Shown: piece after piece, positions 56,235 through 64,000 of the stretch
How the letters are laid out: each line of letters starts with the position of its first letter
Position numbering within the stretch: the first letter of the stretch is position 1
Source: Haloactinospora alba
GTDB lineage: Bacteria; Actinomycetota; Actinomycetes; Streptosporangiales; Streptosporangiaceae
DNA length: 64,000 nt
Direction of reading: 5' to 3'
NCBI RefSeq assembly: GCF_006717075.1
Contig: NZ_VFQC01000001.1
Span: 2,899,501-2,963,500 of the forward strand
Notes under the pieces: model-generated
Told to the model about the DNA's origin: nothing
Seen by the model: the letters and a program-made list of their open reading frames with translations, nothing else
The model's database searches: none
Program-made: the position numbers and the translations under genes

Positions 56235-58724
56235 GTGCAGGCAGCAAAGCAACGAAACACGCGCACTATCAGCAGCCGACTCCGCAGGATCGTCCTGACC
56301 TCGACCGCGACCCTGCTCGCGCTGTGGCTCGTGCTGAGCGGTTACCTCTTCTACAACGCCGGGATGGAGTTGGCGCTCTCCCAGGGCAACGAGGAAGTGC
56401 TGACCCCGGCCGCCGTGGCCCTGGCCTCCGTCATGGAGGAACGCTCCGCCACGATCGCCTACCTCGAGGAACCCGACGAGCACGAGGAGGAACTGGGTGA
56501 GGCCCGCGCGCAGGCCGACAAGCACATGGAGGAGATCCTCGGGACACTGGACTCCCTGAAGCCCTACGTCGAGGAGCCGGTCAAGAAGCGCGTCACCGAA
56601 CTGGACGAGGGATTCGACGACATCACCCAGATCCGCGAGCAGGTCAACCTGGGCCAGGCGACCCGCCAGGACGTGTTCACGCGCTACAACGCCCTGACGG
56701 AGGCCGGAGCCGACCTGTTCGACACCCAGTCCCGGCACGGGCGCATCCCCGAGATCATCGGCCCCGGTTCGAGCGCGACCTACATGTTCCGCACCGTGGA
56801 CCAGCTGTCCCAGGCGGACGCCTACCTCTCCCGGTCCTTCGACAACGGCGAGCTCACCCGGTCCGAACAGCGGGAGTTCACCCGGCTCGTCGGCTCCTAC
56901 CGCGGGTTCCTGGACGCGATCACCGAGTACATGGGCCCGGAGGAGAGCGAACGCCTCACCGAGCTGCGCAACAGCGACGACTTCGCCACGCTCACGGACC
57001 TCCAGGACGAGATCGTCGAGCGCGACGTCACCGCCTCCACCGACCCGGTCACCGGGGACAGCGAGGAGGACCTCGCGATGCCGGTGAGCGAGGAGGAGTG
57101 GAACGAGGTCTACACGCCGGTACGCGCGGAGCTCGTCGACCTCGGGAAGAGCCAGGCGCTCTACGCGGGCGATCTGCAACACGAGAGCGCCATCGACTCC
57201 CTGATCCTGGCGATCACGGGCAGCCTCACCGTCGCCGTGGTCACGGTGGGCGCCTTCGTCATCGCACGCCGCTCGTCCCGACGGCTGGTGGGGCGGCTGC
57301 ACCTGCTGCGGGACGGCGCGCAGGAACTCAGCGACGAGGGACTGCCCGACCTCATGCGGCGGCTGCGCGAGCACGAATCCGTCGACACCAGCGAGGAGCA
57401 CCGCGACCTGGCCTCCCAGCAGCAGGACGACGAGATCGGCCAGGTCGCCACCTCGTTCGACGCCGCGCACCGGACAGCGGTGGACGCGGTGGTCCGTCAG
57501 ACCGAGCTCCGCCAGGGCGTCAACCGCGTCTTCCTGAACATCGCCCACCGCACCCAGACCCTGGTGCACCGCCAGCTGCGTCTGCTGGACAAGCTGGAGC
57601 GCCAGCAGGAGGACCCGGAACAGCTCACGGAACTGTTCAAGCTGGACCACCTGGCCACCCGTTCCCGACGCAACGCGGAGAACCTGCTCATCCTCGGCGG
57701 GGAGGCGCCCGGCCGCACCTGGCACCGGCCGATGCCGCTCATCGACGTGCTGCGCGGCGCCATCTCGGAGTCCGGCGACTACAGCCGGGTCCAGCGGGAG
57801 CACATCGCGCCGGTCGCGTTGAAGGGCCCCGCGGTCGCCGACGTCATCCACCTCGTCGCCGAGCTGGTCGACAACGCCACCACGTTCTCCCCGCCGCACA
57901 CCCACGTCCAGCTCCGCAGCGAGCAGGTCCCCAACGGGGTCGCGGTCGAGATCGAGGACCGTGGTCTGGGAATGCAGGAGGAGGAGTTCACCTCCGCCAA
58001 CGAGCTGCTGGCGGACCCACCCGAGTTCGACGTCATGCGGCTCAATGAGAAGATGCGCCTGGGCCTGTTCGTGGTGTCACAGCTGGCCCAGCGGCACCAC
58101 ATCAAGGTGTGGCTGCGTTCCTCACCGTACGGGGGTGTGCAGGCGATCGTCCTGCTTCCCTCCGAGCTGATCTCCGGGGACGCGCTTCCGCTTCCCTCCG
58201 GGGAGGAGGACGACAGCGAGCCGGCCAGTACCCGAGGGGGCACCACCCTCACAGCCGTCCCGGCCAGCAGCCGGGACGCTTCGCCCTCCCCCAACGGGTC
58301 CGACGGTGCTGCCCGGCCTGCCCCGACTCCGGAACGTTCCACGACCACCACCGGCTCGGACAACCCCCTCCCGCGCCGGTCACCGGACACCGGAGGGCAG
58401 GCCGCCGACGGGGAGCACGAGTCCTCGGACTCGTACACGCCGTCCGGGCTTCCCCGCCGTGGGACGCCCAGGAAGGGAGCCGAGACGACAACCACCGAGG
58501 ACGGGCGCCCTTCCCTCCCCAAGCGCGCCCCACAGGAGAACCTGGCACCCCAGCTTTACGACGAACCGTCGGATTCGACGTCCTCCCCCGCGGCGTCGGA
58601 GACGGCGGAGGACGAGGACCGTTCGACCAAGCTGCGCCACAACATGGCCGCCTTCCAGCGGGGTACGCGCCGCGGGCGCGAGGAAGGACAACAGCGCTCG
58701 AACGACACTGAGAAGGAAACGTAA
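56235..58724 (+). CDS. cvnA: Conservon sensor kinase-like protein CvnA
   Basis: GTG 56235, with AGGAG before it, gives an 829-aa membrane protein. One helix near the N-terminus (TATLLALWLVLSGYLFYNAG) and a nitrate/nitrite-sensor-like helical extracellular domain lead to a second helix (ILAITGSLTVAVVTVGAFVI). A HAMP-like region follows, then a histidine-kinase-type ATPase domain (VAELVDNATTFSPPHTHVQL and EDRGLGMQEEEF). The tail is disordered and Ser/Pro-rich. CvnA proteins look like kinases but act within the conservon complex. cvnB starts 2 nt later. Confidence 0.9.
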   Translation: MQAAKQRNTRTISSRLRRIVLTSTATLLALWLVLSGYLFYNAGMELALSQGNEEVLTPAAVALASVMEERSATIAYLEEPDEHEEELGEARAQADKHMEEILGTLDSLKPYVEEPVKKRVTELDEGFDDITQIREQVNLGQATRQDVFTRYNALTEAGADLFDTQSRHGRIPEIIGPGSSATYMFRTVDQLSQADAYLSRSFDNGELTRSEQREFTRLVGSYRGFLDAITEYMGPEESERLTELRNSDDFATLTDLQDEIVERDVTASTDPVTGDSEEDLAMPVSEEEWNEVYTPVRAELVDLGKSQALYAGDLQHESAIDSLILAITGSLTVAVVTVGAFVIARRSSRRLVGRLHLLRDGAQELSDEGLPDLMRRLREHESVDTSEEHRDLASQQQDDEIGQVATSFDAAHRTAVDAVVRQTELRQGVNRVFLNIAHRTQTLVHRQLRLLDKLERQQEDPEQLTELFKLDHLATRSRRNAENLLILGGEAPGRTWHRPMPLIDVLRGAISESGDYSRVQREHIAPVALKGPAVADVIHLVAELVDNATTFSPPHTHVQLRSEQVPNGVAVEIEDRGLGMQEEEFTSANELLADPPEFDVMRLNEKMRLGLFVVSQLAQRHHIKVWLRSSPYGGVQAIVLLPSELISGDALPLPSGEEDDSEPASTRGGTTLTAVPASSRDASPSPNGSDGAARPAPTPERSTTTTGSDNPLPRRSPDTGGQAADGEHESSDSYTPSGLPRRGTPRKGAETTTTEDGRPSLPKRAPQENLAPQLYDEPSDSTSSPAASETAEDEDRSTKLRHNMAAFQRGTRRGREEGQQRSNDTEKET

Positions 58725-58726
58725 CC

Positions 58727-59152
58727 GTGACGAACGATGCCGCGAAGGATCTGAACTGGCTGCTGGACGAGCTCGTGGAGCGGGCCGCCGGCGCGACGTA
58801 CGCCATCGTGCTCTCTGCGGACGGTCTCCTCATTGGCAGGTCCAACGAACTGAACGCGGAGGACGCCGAGCACCTCTCCGCGGTCGCCTCGGCTTTCCAG
58901 AGCCTCGCCCGGGGCACCGGTAAGCAGTTCAACGGCGGGAAGGTGCTGCAGACCGTCGTGGAGATGGAACGGGCGTACCTGTTCGTCACCGGGGCGGGGA
59001 ACGGAGCGTGCCTCGCCGTCGTCGCCGACGAGAGTTCCGATGTCGGCCTGGTGGCCTACGAGATGAACGTCCTCGTCGAACAGGTCGGCAGGTTCCTCGA
59101 GTCCGCGCCCCGCAAGAACGACAGTCAGGCTCCCACGGATCAGGCCAGATAG
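58727..59152 (+). CDS. cvnB: Roadblock/LC7 protein CvnB
   Basis: The 141-aa protein from GTG 58727 is a roadblock/LC7 domain: DLNWLLDELVERAAGATYAI, then LSADGLLIGRSNELN and GAGNGACLAVVADESSDVGL. Conservon CvnB is thought to act with the GTPase CvnD as a regulatory partner. It follows cvnA by 2 nt and cvnC by 11. Confidence 0.95.
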   Translation: MTNDAAKDLNWLLDELVERAAGATYAIVLSADGLLIGRSNELNAEDAEHLSAVASAFQSLARGTGKQFNGGKVLQTVVEMERAYLFVTGAGNGACLAVVADESSDVGLVAYEMNVLVEQVGRFLESAPRKNDSQAPTDQAR

Positions 59153-59163
59153 CGGAGGCACGC

Positions 59164-59538
59164 ATGTCCGAGGGACACGAACCGGGACTGGACTCCGAGA
59201 ACAGCGAACCGCTGGTCCGTCCCTACGTCATGACCCAGGGGCGGCAGCACAGCGACTCCGTCCAGCTCGACATGGTCAGCGTGGTCATCACGGCCCGCAC
59301 CGACGTGGAACGGATGTCCCTGGAACCGGAGCAGCTCAGGATCCTGGACATCTGCCAGCGGGCCCAGTCGGTGGCGGAGGTCTCGGCGCACCTGGATATC
59401 CCCGTAGCGGTGGTCAAGGTCCTTCTCGGCGATCTCATCAGCCGCGGATACATCCTGGCCCGCGCCCCCTACACGACAGAGAGCCCGGTCAACCGGGACG
59501 TACTGCAGGCGGTACTCGATGGCATCCAACGACTCTGA
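59164..59538 (+). CDS. cvnC: DUF742 protein CvnC
   Basis: The 124-aa protein from ATG 59164 has the DUF742 features LVRPYVMTQGR and EQLRILDICQRAQSVAEVSA. A winged-helix-like end follows (PVAVVKVLLGDLISRGYILA). Its role is within the conservon complex. The 3' end overlaps cvnD by 20 nt. Confidence 0.95.
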   Translation: MSEGHEPGLDSENSEPLVRPYVMTQGRQHSDSVQLDMVSVVITARTDVERMSLEPEQLRILDICQRAQSVAEVSAHLDIPVAVVKVLLGDLISRGYILARAPYTTESPVNRDVLQAVLDGIQRL

Positions 59539-60103
59539 CAACACCAACGCGATCCCCTCCGCGATCAAGATCCTCGTCGCGGGCGGGTTCGGCGCGGGAA
59601 AAACGACGATGGTCAGCACGATCAGCGAGATCTCCCCGCTGAGCACCGAGGAGCTGATGACCGAGGCCAGCCTCGGGGTCGACGACCTCGCCGGGGTGGA
59701 ACGCAAGGACACGACCACGGTCGCCCTGGACTTCGGCCGGATCACGATCAGCGACGAGCTGGTGCTGTACATGTTCGGGACCCCGGGCCAGCAACGGTTC
59801 TGGTTCCTGTGGGAGGAACTCGCCCAGGGCGCGCTGGGCGCGGTGGTCCTGGCGGACACCCGGAGACTGGAGACCTGCTTCCCTGCCGTGGACTTCTTCG
59901 AGCGTCGCGGCCTGCCCTTCATCGTGGCGGTGAACTGCTTCGAGGGCGCCCACCACTACGACACGGAGGAGGTACGGGAGGCGCTCACCATCCCGGAACG
60001 CATCCCGGTGCTGCTGTGCGACGCCCGCAGCAGGGAGTCCAGCAAGGAGTCCCTCGTGACGCTCGTGAGCCACGTCGCCGAGAACACCGCGACACCTGTG
60101 TGA
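59519..60103 (+). CDS. cvnD: Conservon GTPase CvnD
   Basis: Ras-like small GTPase of the conservon, 194 aa. G1 is VAGGFGAGKTTMVSTI, with DTTTVALDFGR (switch region) and FGTPGQQRFWFLWEELAQGA (G3). VNCFEGA stands at the position of G4. The gene overlaps cvnC by 20 nt. Its stop codon lies within the right end of the adjoining tnpB remnant, so the last residues (ENTATPV) may be IS-altered. Confidence 0.95.
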   Translation: MASNDSDNTNAIPSAIKILVAGGFGAGKTTMVSTISEISPLSTEELMTEASLGVDDLAGVERKDTTTVALDFGRITISDELVLYMFGTPGQQRFWFLWEELAQGALGAVVLADTRRLETCFPAVDFFERRGLPFIVAVNCFEGAHHYDTEEVREALTIPERIPVLLCDARSRESSKESLVTLVSHVAENTATPV

Positions 60104-60945
60104 ATCCTCTCCCGCCTGAAGGCGGGCGATCCCTGGCTCAGGCTGCCCGAGCGCCCAGCGGACGCCCGGGATGCACGCCGTCAACACCAGCCGGGCCGGA
60201 ACCTGCCCGGACCAGCGTGACGCGCGCGGAGTTCCTGTCTCTCGGGAGCGGGGTACCGCACGCGGTACGGGTGTGGGTGCGGTGCGACAGCGGCAGTGCG
60301 TGCGTGGTTCCCGCACGGCACTGTCCGCAGCCCATCGTCGTGTAGGCCGGTTCGGCCAGCCGCACGTCCCGCGCGTGCTTGCGCCCCCATCGCCGCTAGG
60401 TGCTGTTTTTCGGACGCTTGTCCTGCTGCGCGCCGCCCCAGGACACCGCCCGGCGGCGTTCTCGTCGGTCGACGGAGGGTCCGCTCCGCCTCCCTGACCG
60501 GCCTTGCCGGGCGGCACCGGAGACGCCGCTCGCGACGAACAGCGCCCAAAAAACAGCACCTAGTTCGCTCTCGGCGGCACTGATCGCACCATCAGCGGCT
60601 TTGCGGGACATCGCGGTCGTGCCGGGAACGGCGCCCGGAGGCCCGCGGAGAGCCACACCGCCGTGGCCGGTCACGACCCGTTCGGCCCACGTGCGGGCGT
60701 CGCCGTGGCGCTTCCGGGTCGCTGTGCGGTGTTGCTTTGCCGCCTGGCGGCAGCGGCTCGGTCTGGGCGGGCACGGCGAACGAGCAGTGCCAGTGTCCCA
60801 GCGCATCGCGGTACACCCGCACACTCGACGGGCAAGCGGGCAGGTCCCGCGACCGCACCGGCCGCACCTTGGTACCGACCGCCAGCACGAACCGCCCGTC
60901 CGCACCGCGCCCCAGAGCCCGCCGCATCGTGCCGCGTCTCACGGC
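60104..60945 (-). pseudogene. tnpB: IS605-type tnpB pseudogene
   Basis: Fragments of TnpB lie in order on the minus strand. The central part (LPACPSSVRVYRDALGHWHC, about 60870-60810) comes first, then AMSRKAADGAISAAESELG up to the MITE. After the MITE, in a shifted frame, come AEPAYTTMGCGQCRAGTTHA and RDRNSARVTLVRAGSGPAGV (zinc-finger and end). The right end at 60104-60135 has the typical IS605 hairpin (CCCGCC-TGAA-GGCGGG, 60111-60126). The N-terminus is missing. The gene is inactive. Confidence 0.85.
60396..60563. repeat. MITE-like element, copy 2 (TA-flanked)
   Basis: A 168-bp segment with CTAG at both ends and imperfect 26-bp terminal inverted repeats: CTAGGTGCTGTTTTTCGGAC at one end, and CTAGGTGCTGTTTTTTGGGC read from the other. 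It interrupts tnpB between ISAAESEL and the frame that continues with the zinc finger. Outside the element the flanks are GAACTA and TAGCGG, as expected for a duplicated TA target. It has no coding capacity. Terminal repeats with TA duplication point to movement by an IS630/Tc1-type transposase. Confidence 0.82.
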
Positions 60946-61069
60946 CCGCTGCCCGCCCCGGTGCTGTTACCGAAAAGTTTCCCTTCCGGGAGCAGGGGCG
61001 GAGACGACGCTTCCCCCAACGGGATGCGACCGTGAGAGTAGGTACAACGACGATATCGGAAGGGTTCTG

Positions 61070-62026
61070 TTGAAACGGTTCGACTGGTACACGGAAACCC
61101 ACCGGCTGGACGCGCGAACGGACTGTCGGAGGATCACCCAGATCCTGTCGATGCACGAGTTCCCGTGGGACATGTCCCAGGCATTGGGGTTGGCCCTCTA
61201 CCGGACCTACGCTGTTCCCAGTATCGGCCAGCTCCTCGGCGACACCCGCGAGTTCACCGAGCGGACGCAGCACCGCTACGACGACACCGCGCTGATCCTG
61301 GACGCGATCCTGGCGCACGGCTTCGAGCCCGGGAAGGGTCGCGACGCGCTGCGCCGGATGAACCAGATGCACCGCTCCTACGACATCAGCAACGACGACT
61401 ACCTCTACGTGCTGAGCACGTTCGTCGTGATGCCGGTGGTGTGGCTGAACGACTGGGGGTTCGGCTGGCGCCGGCTCACCGAACACGAGATCACCGCCAA
61501 CACCAACTACTACCGGGAACTCGGCCGGCACATGGCGATCAAGGACATTCCCGCCACCTACGCCGAGTTCCACGAACTGCTGAACTCCTACGAGGAGAAG
61601 CACTTCGGCTACACCGAGGACGGCCGTGCGGTGTCGGACGCCACCCTGAACCTGATGGTCGACTTCTACCCCTCGTGGCAGCGCCCCCTCGTACGCCCCT
61701 TCACCATGGCGCTGTTGGACGAACGGTTGATCACCGCGTTCTCCTACGACTCCCCCTCCCGGTTCTGGCGGTTCGCCGCCCGAACCGCGCTGAGGACGCG
61801 CGCCCGCATAGTCCGGTTCATGCCCCCACGCGAAGAACCGTTGCTGGTGGAGAACAACGGCAACATCCGTAGCTACCCCCACGGCTACGACGTCAACCGG
61901 ATCGGTTCCTTCCCCGCGAAATGCCCCGTCCCCCACGACATGGTGACCACCGAGCACCCCGAGACCGGGGCCCGTATCCCCGCTGAGGGCCAGGAGCTCC
62001 CGCCGCACAGCGACGAGCGGGTGTAG
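61070..62026 (+). CDS. DUF2236 (MpaB-type) oxygenase-like protein
   Basis: TTG 61070, preceded by GGAAGG, gives a 318-aa protein starting LKRFDWYTETHRLDARTDCR. DUF2236 features are visible: LALYRTYAVPSIGQLL, FTERTQHRYDDTALILDAIL, MNQMHRSYDISNDDYLYVLS and a C-terminal helical part. The family includes rubber oxygenase and the MpaB enzymes of mycophenolic acid synthesis, with haem- or iron-binding His; the substrate here is unknown. Longer frames upstream run through the tnpB remnant and are rejected. Confidence 0.85.
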   Translation: MKRFDWYTETHRLDARTDCRRITQILSMHEFPWDMSQALGLALYRTYAVPSIGQLLGDTREFTERTQHRYDDTALILDAILAHGFEPGKGRDALRRMNQMHRSYDISNDDYLYVLSTFVVMPVVWLNDWGFGWRRLTEHEITANTNYYRELGRHMAIKDIPATYAEFHELLNSYEEKHFGYTEDGRAVSDATLNLMVDFYPSWQRPLVRPFTMALLDERLITAFSYDSPSRFWRFAARTALRTRARIVRFMPPREEPLLVENNGNIRSYPHGYDVNRIGSFPAKCPVPHDMVTTEHPETGARIPAEGQELPPHSDERV

Positions 62027-62095
62027 GCCGGTCCCGGTGACCGACCGCGCGCTTTCCGTGCCCCACAGCGCGGAAAGCGCCCCACGAACCACCGT

Positions 62096-62614
62096 TCAGG
62101 CCTCCACTGACAACGCCCCGCGCAGCTCCGGAACGGCCGCCTCGGCCCACGCCTCGATCACCGGTTGCGGCTGCGCGAGCTCCTCCCCGGAGAAGACCAG
62201 GCCCGGTTCGGCCACCCACGCCCCCAGCTCGGACAGCAGAACACGCACATCCTCCTCTGTGTTGCGTCCGTTGCGGGGGTCTGCCACCGAGACCATCGGC
62301 ACCGCGACCGTCTGCCCCAGCCCCAGTTCCGGGAGCAGGTCCGCGAACGCCTTCAACAGGCCGGTGTAGCTGCCGTGGACCTGGGGTGACGCCACCAGCA
62401 GGACGTCGCTGTCGCGGACGGTCTCCAACGCCGCCGCGACCTCCCGTCCGGTGTCGGTGGCGAGCAGAGCCGGTCCGAAGTCGGCGAGATCGACGCTCCG
62501 GGACTCCGTGGACGTTCCCAGGCGGGCGGCGAGCGTGTCAGCGGCGCGCGCGGCGGCGCGTTGCAGGGGCGAACGCGGGCGCGGCGCGGCGGTGAGCACG
62601 ACGAAACTGACCAA
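62096..62614 (-). CDS. NADPH-dependent FMN reductase family protein
   Basis: TTG 62614, with AAAGAGGG before it, gives a 172-aa flavodoxin-like protein: VSFVVLTAAPRPRSPLQRAA (phosphate-binding loop region), VASPQVHGSYTGLLKAFADL and VAVPMVSVADPRNGRN. These match the NADPH-dependent FMN reductases (SsuE/MsuE type), which supply reduced FMN to sulfonate-cleaving monooxygenases. The upstream leader peptide of the sulfur-linked type strengthens a role in sulfur acquisition. No monooxygenase gene is next to it in the window. Confidence 0.82.
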   Translation of the reverse strand: MVSFVVLTAAPRPRSPLQRAAARAADTLAARLGTSTESRSVDLADFGPALLATDTGREVAAALETVRDSDVLLVASPQVHGSYTGLLKAFADLLPELGLGQTVAVPMVSVADPRNGRNTEEDVRVLLSELGAWVAEPGLVFSGEELAQPQPVIEAWAEAAVPELRGALSVEA

Positions 62615-62634
62615 AGTGCCCTCTTTCCGGTGGA

Positions 62635-62654
62635 CGCGGCGGACGGCCGCCGCG
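62635..62654 (-). promoter_or_regulatory. Hairpin between leader peptide and FMN reductase
   Basis: CGCGGCGG and CCGCCGCG form an 8-bp stem with the loop ACGG, 20 nt before the TTG start of the FMN reductase and 47 nt after the leader peptide stop. It could be an attenuator or could hide the ribosome-binding site. Confidence 0.5.
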
Positions 62655-62701
62655 TGTGTCGCTTCCTCGGGTGACGCGGTTCCCACCACGCGGCGGGAGG
62701 G

Positions 62702-62788
62702 TCACGAACGACACAGCGCGCTCGCCTGCTGCCTCAGATCGACGTGCAGGCGCTGGACGAGCAGCTCACCGACAGACACGCTCCCCAT
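62702..62788 (-). CDS. Putative regulatory leader peptide (28 aa)
   Basis: ATG 62788 starts a 28-aa peptide, MGSVSVGELLVQRLHVDLRQ, ending QASALCRS. The core LVQRLHVDLRQQASALCR matches the actinomycete leader-peptide pattern (RRLHVDLLRQSSAVCR) found before sulfur-assimilation genes, where a Cys codon near the end is thought to sense cysteine supply. It lies 87 nt before the FMN reductase, with a hairpin between. The pattern, not any experiment here, supports the call. Confidence 0.7.
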   Translation of the reverse strand: MGSVSVGELLVQRLHVDLRQQASALCRS

Positions 62789-63148
62789 ATTGAGCGCCCC
62801 GGGCGCTGGCGTCAACGCCGCCGGGACCCCGCCCCGGCCGGACCGGCACGGCACCGGGAGGAAACCCCGACCGTGTGGCACGGAACACCGCACCACCGGA
62901 GGAACGTTCCCACCGGCGTCACGCCCCCGCGCCACCGTGACACGGCCGCCTTCCTCCCACCGGCGACCACACGCCGACCGCGCGTCCGGTAACTTCAGTG
63001 ATGACCCGACGACACCGTTGCGAACCGGACGCGAACAGTCCCCGCCTGCCCCTCGCGGCACGCGGGTCCGCCGACACCCGGGCGAAAGGAGGAGGGCGCT
63101 TCCGCCCCCGGCACGCGCTGCTGCCGAGGCGCCACGCCCGCACCACTG
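62789..63148. other. Divergent gap between leader peptide and nagA
   Basis: No gene recognised in 360 bp. It must carry the promoters of the leader/FMN reductase transcript (minus) and of nagA (plus). Short open frames here look random and have no ribosome-binding sites. Confidence 0.5.
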
Positions 63149-64000
63149 ATGACGACGTTGACGAACGCACGACTGGTCACACCCGACGGAGTCCGGAACG
63201 GCTGGCTGCGGGTCGCGGGCGACCGCATCACCGGGATGGGAACGGGAGAGACCCCCGGTGGGGAAGCGTCCACCGACGTCGGCGGCCGGTGGGTGCTTCC
63301 GGGCGGCGTGGACGTACACGTGCACGGCGGTGCGGGCGCCGCGTTCAGCGACGCGGACCCGCAGGCGGCGATGCGGATCGTGGAGCACAACCGCTCCCAC
63401 GGCGTCACCACCCTCCTCGGCGGCCTCGTCGCGGCCTCCCCGGCGGACACCCTGCGCCAGGTCGCGGCTCTGGCGGAACTGTGCGACACGGGCGATCTCG
63501 CCGGCATCTACCTGGAGGGCCCCTACATCGCGGCGAGCAAGTGCGGGGCCCACGACCCGGAGCTGCTCCGCGACCCCGACGTGGACGAGTTCTCCCAGAT
63601 CCTGAAGGCCGGGCGGGGACACGTCCGGATGATCACCGTCGCCCCGGAGCTCCCGGGCGCGCTGGAACTCGTCCGCGCCGCCACGGCGGAGGGCGTGGTC
63701 GCCGCCGTCGGCCACACCGAGGCCGACTACGAACAGACACGTGCCGCGTTCGACGCGGGCGCGACCATGGCCACCCACCTGTACAACGCGATGCGGCCGC
63801 TGCACCACCGCGAGCCCGGCCCGATCGCGGCGGCCCTCAACGATCCGCGGGTCACGGTGGAACTGATCAACGACGGGGTGCACGTCCACCCGGGCGCGGC
63901 CCGCCTGGTGTTCGACACCGCCGGGAGCGAACGCGTCGCCCTGGTCACCGACGCGATGGCCGCCACCGGGCTCGGCGACGGCGAGTACACCCTCGGGAAA
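63149..64000 (+). CDS. nagA: N-acetylglucosamine-6-phosphate deacetylase (partial)
   Basis: Converts GlcNAc-6-P to GlcN-6-P and acetate. From ATG 63149, 284 codons are open to the window edge. Amidohydrolase motifs are present: LPGGVDVHVHGGAGAAFSDA (metal-binding HxHG), YLEGPYI (Glu), VGHTEADYEQT and THLYNAMRPLHHREPG (His and NAM), and VTDAMAATGLGDGEYTLGK (catalytic Asp), which ends at the edge. The order and spacing are those of NagA. The C-terminus is outside the window. Confidence 0.95.
   Translation, partial: MTTLTNARLVTPDGVRNGWLRVAGDRITGMGTGETPGGEASTDVGGRWVLPGGVDVHVHGGAGAAFSDADPQAAMRIVEHNRSHGVTTLLGGLVAASPADTLRQVAALAELCDTGDLAGIYLEGPYIAASKCGAHDPELLRDPDVDEFSQILKAGRGHVRMITVAPELPGALELVRAATAEGVVAAVGHTEADYEQTRAAFDAGATMATHLYNAMRPLHHREPGPIAAALNDPRVTVELINDGVHVHPGAARLVFDTAGSERVALVTDAMAATGLGDGEYTLGK

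Noticed and set aside
55581-57905. 774-codon minus-strand frame across cvnA and the upstream gap
   Set aside because: It runs antisense through CvnA and then in a wrong frame through the VanZ/RDD gene; no domain was recognised.
62744-62992. 82-codon plus-strand frame between FMN reductase and nagA
   Set aside because: It overlaps the leader peptide on the other strand, lacks a ribosome-binding site and resembles no family.

Overview
The window is high-GC actinobacterial DNA. Start codons are often GTG or TTG, neighbouring genes often overlap by ATGA/GTGA, and the gene content fits a Nocardiopsis/Streptomonospora-type member of the Nocardiopsaceae or a close relative: a type I-E CRISPR system, a conservon, SCO6745-, DUF2637- and DUF3592-type proteins and a Cys-free L33. 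The genus is inferred from gene content and codon style only.

Region 1 (1-18.8 kb) is accessory. It opens with an edge-truncated XRE/TPR-type regulator and an AT-rich gap, then decayed IS630 and IS4-type transposases. Next comes a complete type I-E CRISPR-Cas locus. The eight cas genes (cas3, cse1, cse2, cas7, cas5, cas6e, cas1, cas2) run as one minus-strand operon between two arrays that share a repeat, an orientation and a 43-nt leader-proximal block. Array 1 has 20 repeats and array 2 has 47. Array 2 contains duplicated spacers, including a duplicated three-spacer block. A frameshifted DUF2637 (plasmid/ICE-type) gene lies to the right.

Region 2 (18.8-30.5 kb) is mostly chromosomal: a DUF817 membrane protein, a Zur-box-preceded Cys-free rpmG, a hyaluronan-synthase-like glycosyltransferase with a coupled small membrane protein, an SCO6745-family protein, a glpD-TetR pair divergent from an alkylglycerone-phosphate-synthase-like flavoprotein, a YdjM-like membrane protein, inorganic pyrophosphatase, a PP2C-like phosphatase and a proline-rich membrane protein.

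Region 3 (30.5-45.2 kb) starts with an IS200/IS605 remnant that runs into the 5' end of kdpD-kdpE; no kdpFABC is visible beside it. It continues with an APH(6)-like kinase, a sirohydrochlorin-chelatase-like protein lacking the usual histidines, an AadA-like nucleotidyltransferase, peptide deformylase, a secreted coiled-coil protein, an MFS exporter overlapping an alpha/beta hydrolase, a CPBP protease and an EF-G2 paralogue.

Region 4 (45.2-64 kb) holds an M20 amidohydrolase with a long proline-rich tail built from a 222-bp tandem repeat, a CDP-alcohol phosphatidyltransferase, GuaB1, an operator-ABC-YhgE/Pip-TetR unit, DUF3592 and VanZ/RDD membrane proteins, and a four-gene conservon (cvnABCD). 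The conservon is followed by a tnpB pseudogene interrupted by a TA-flanked MITE-like element; a second copy of the element sits at the 3' end of glpD. The window ends with a DUF2236 oxygenase-like protein, an FMN reductase preceded by a small actinobacterial-type leader peptide and a hairpin, and a truncated nagA.

No tRNA or rRNA gene was recognised. The least expected observations are the leader peptide/FMN reductase unit, the TA-flanked MITE, the array-2 block duplication, the IS-derived 5' end of kdpD, the repeat-tailed M20 enzyme and the motif-degenerate ABC protein paired with YhgE.
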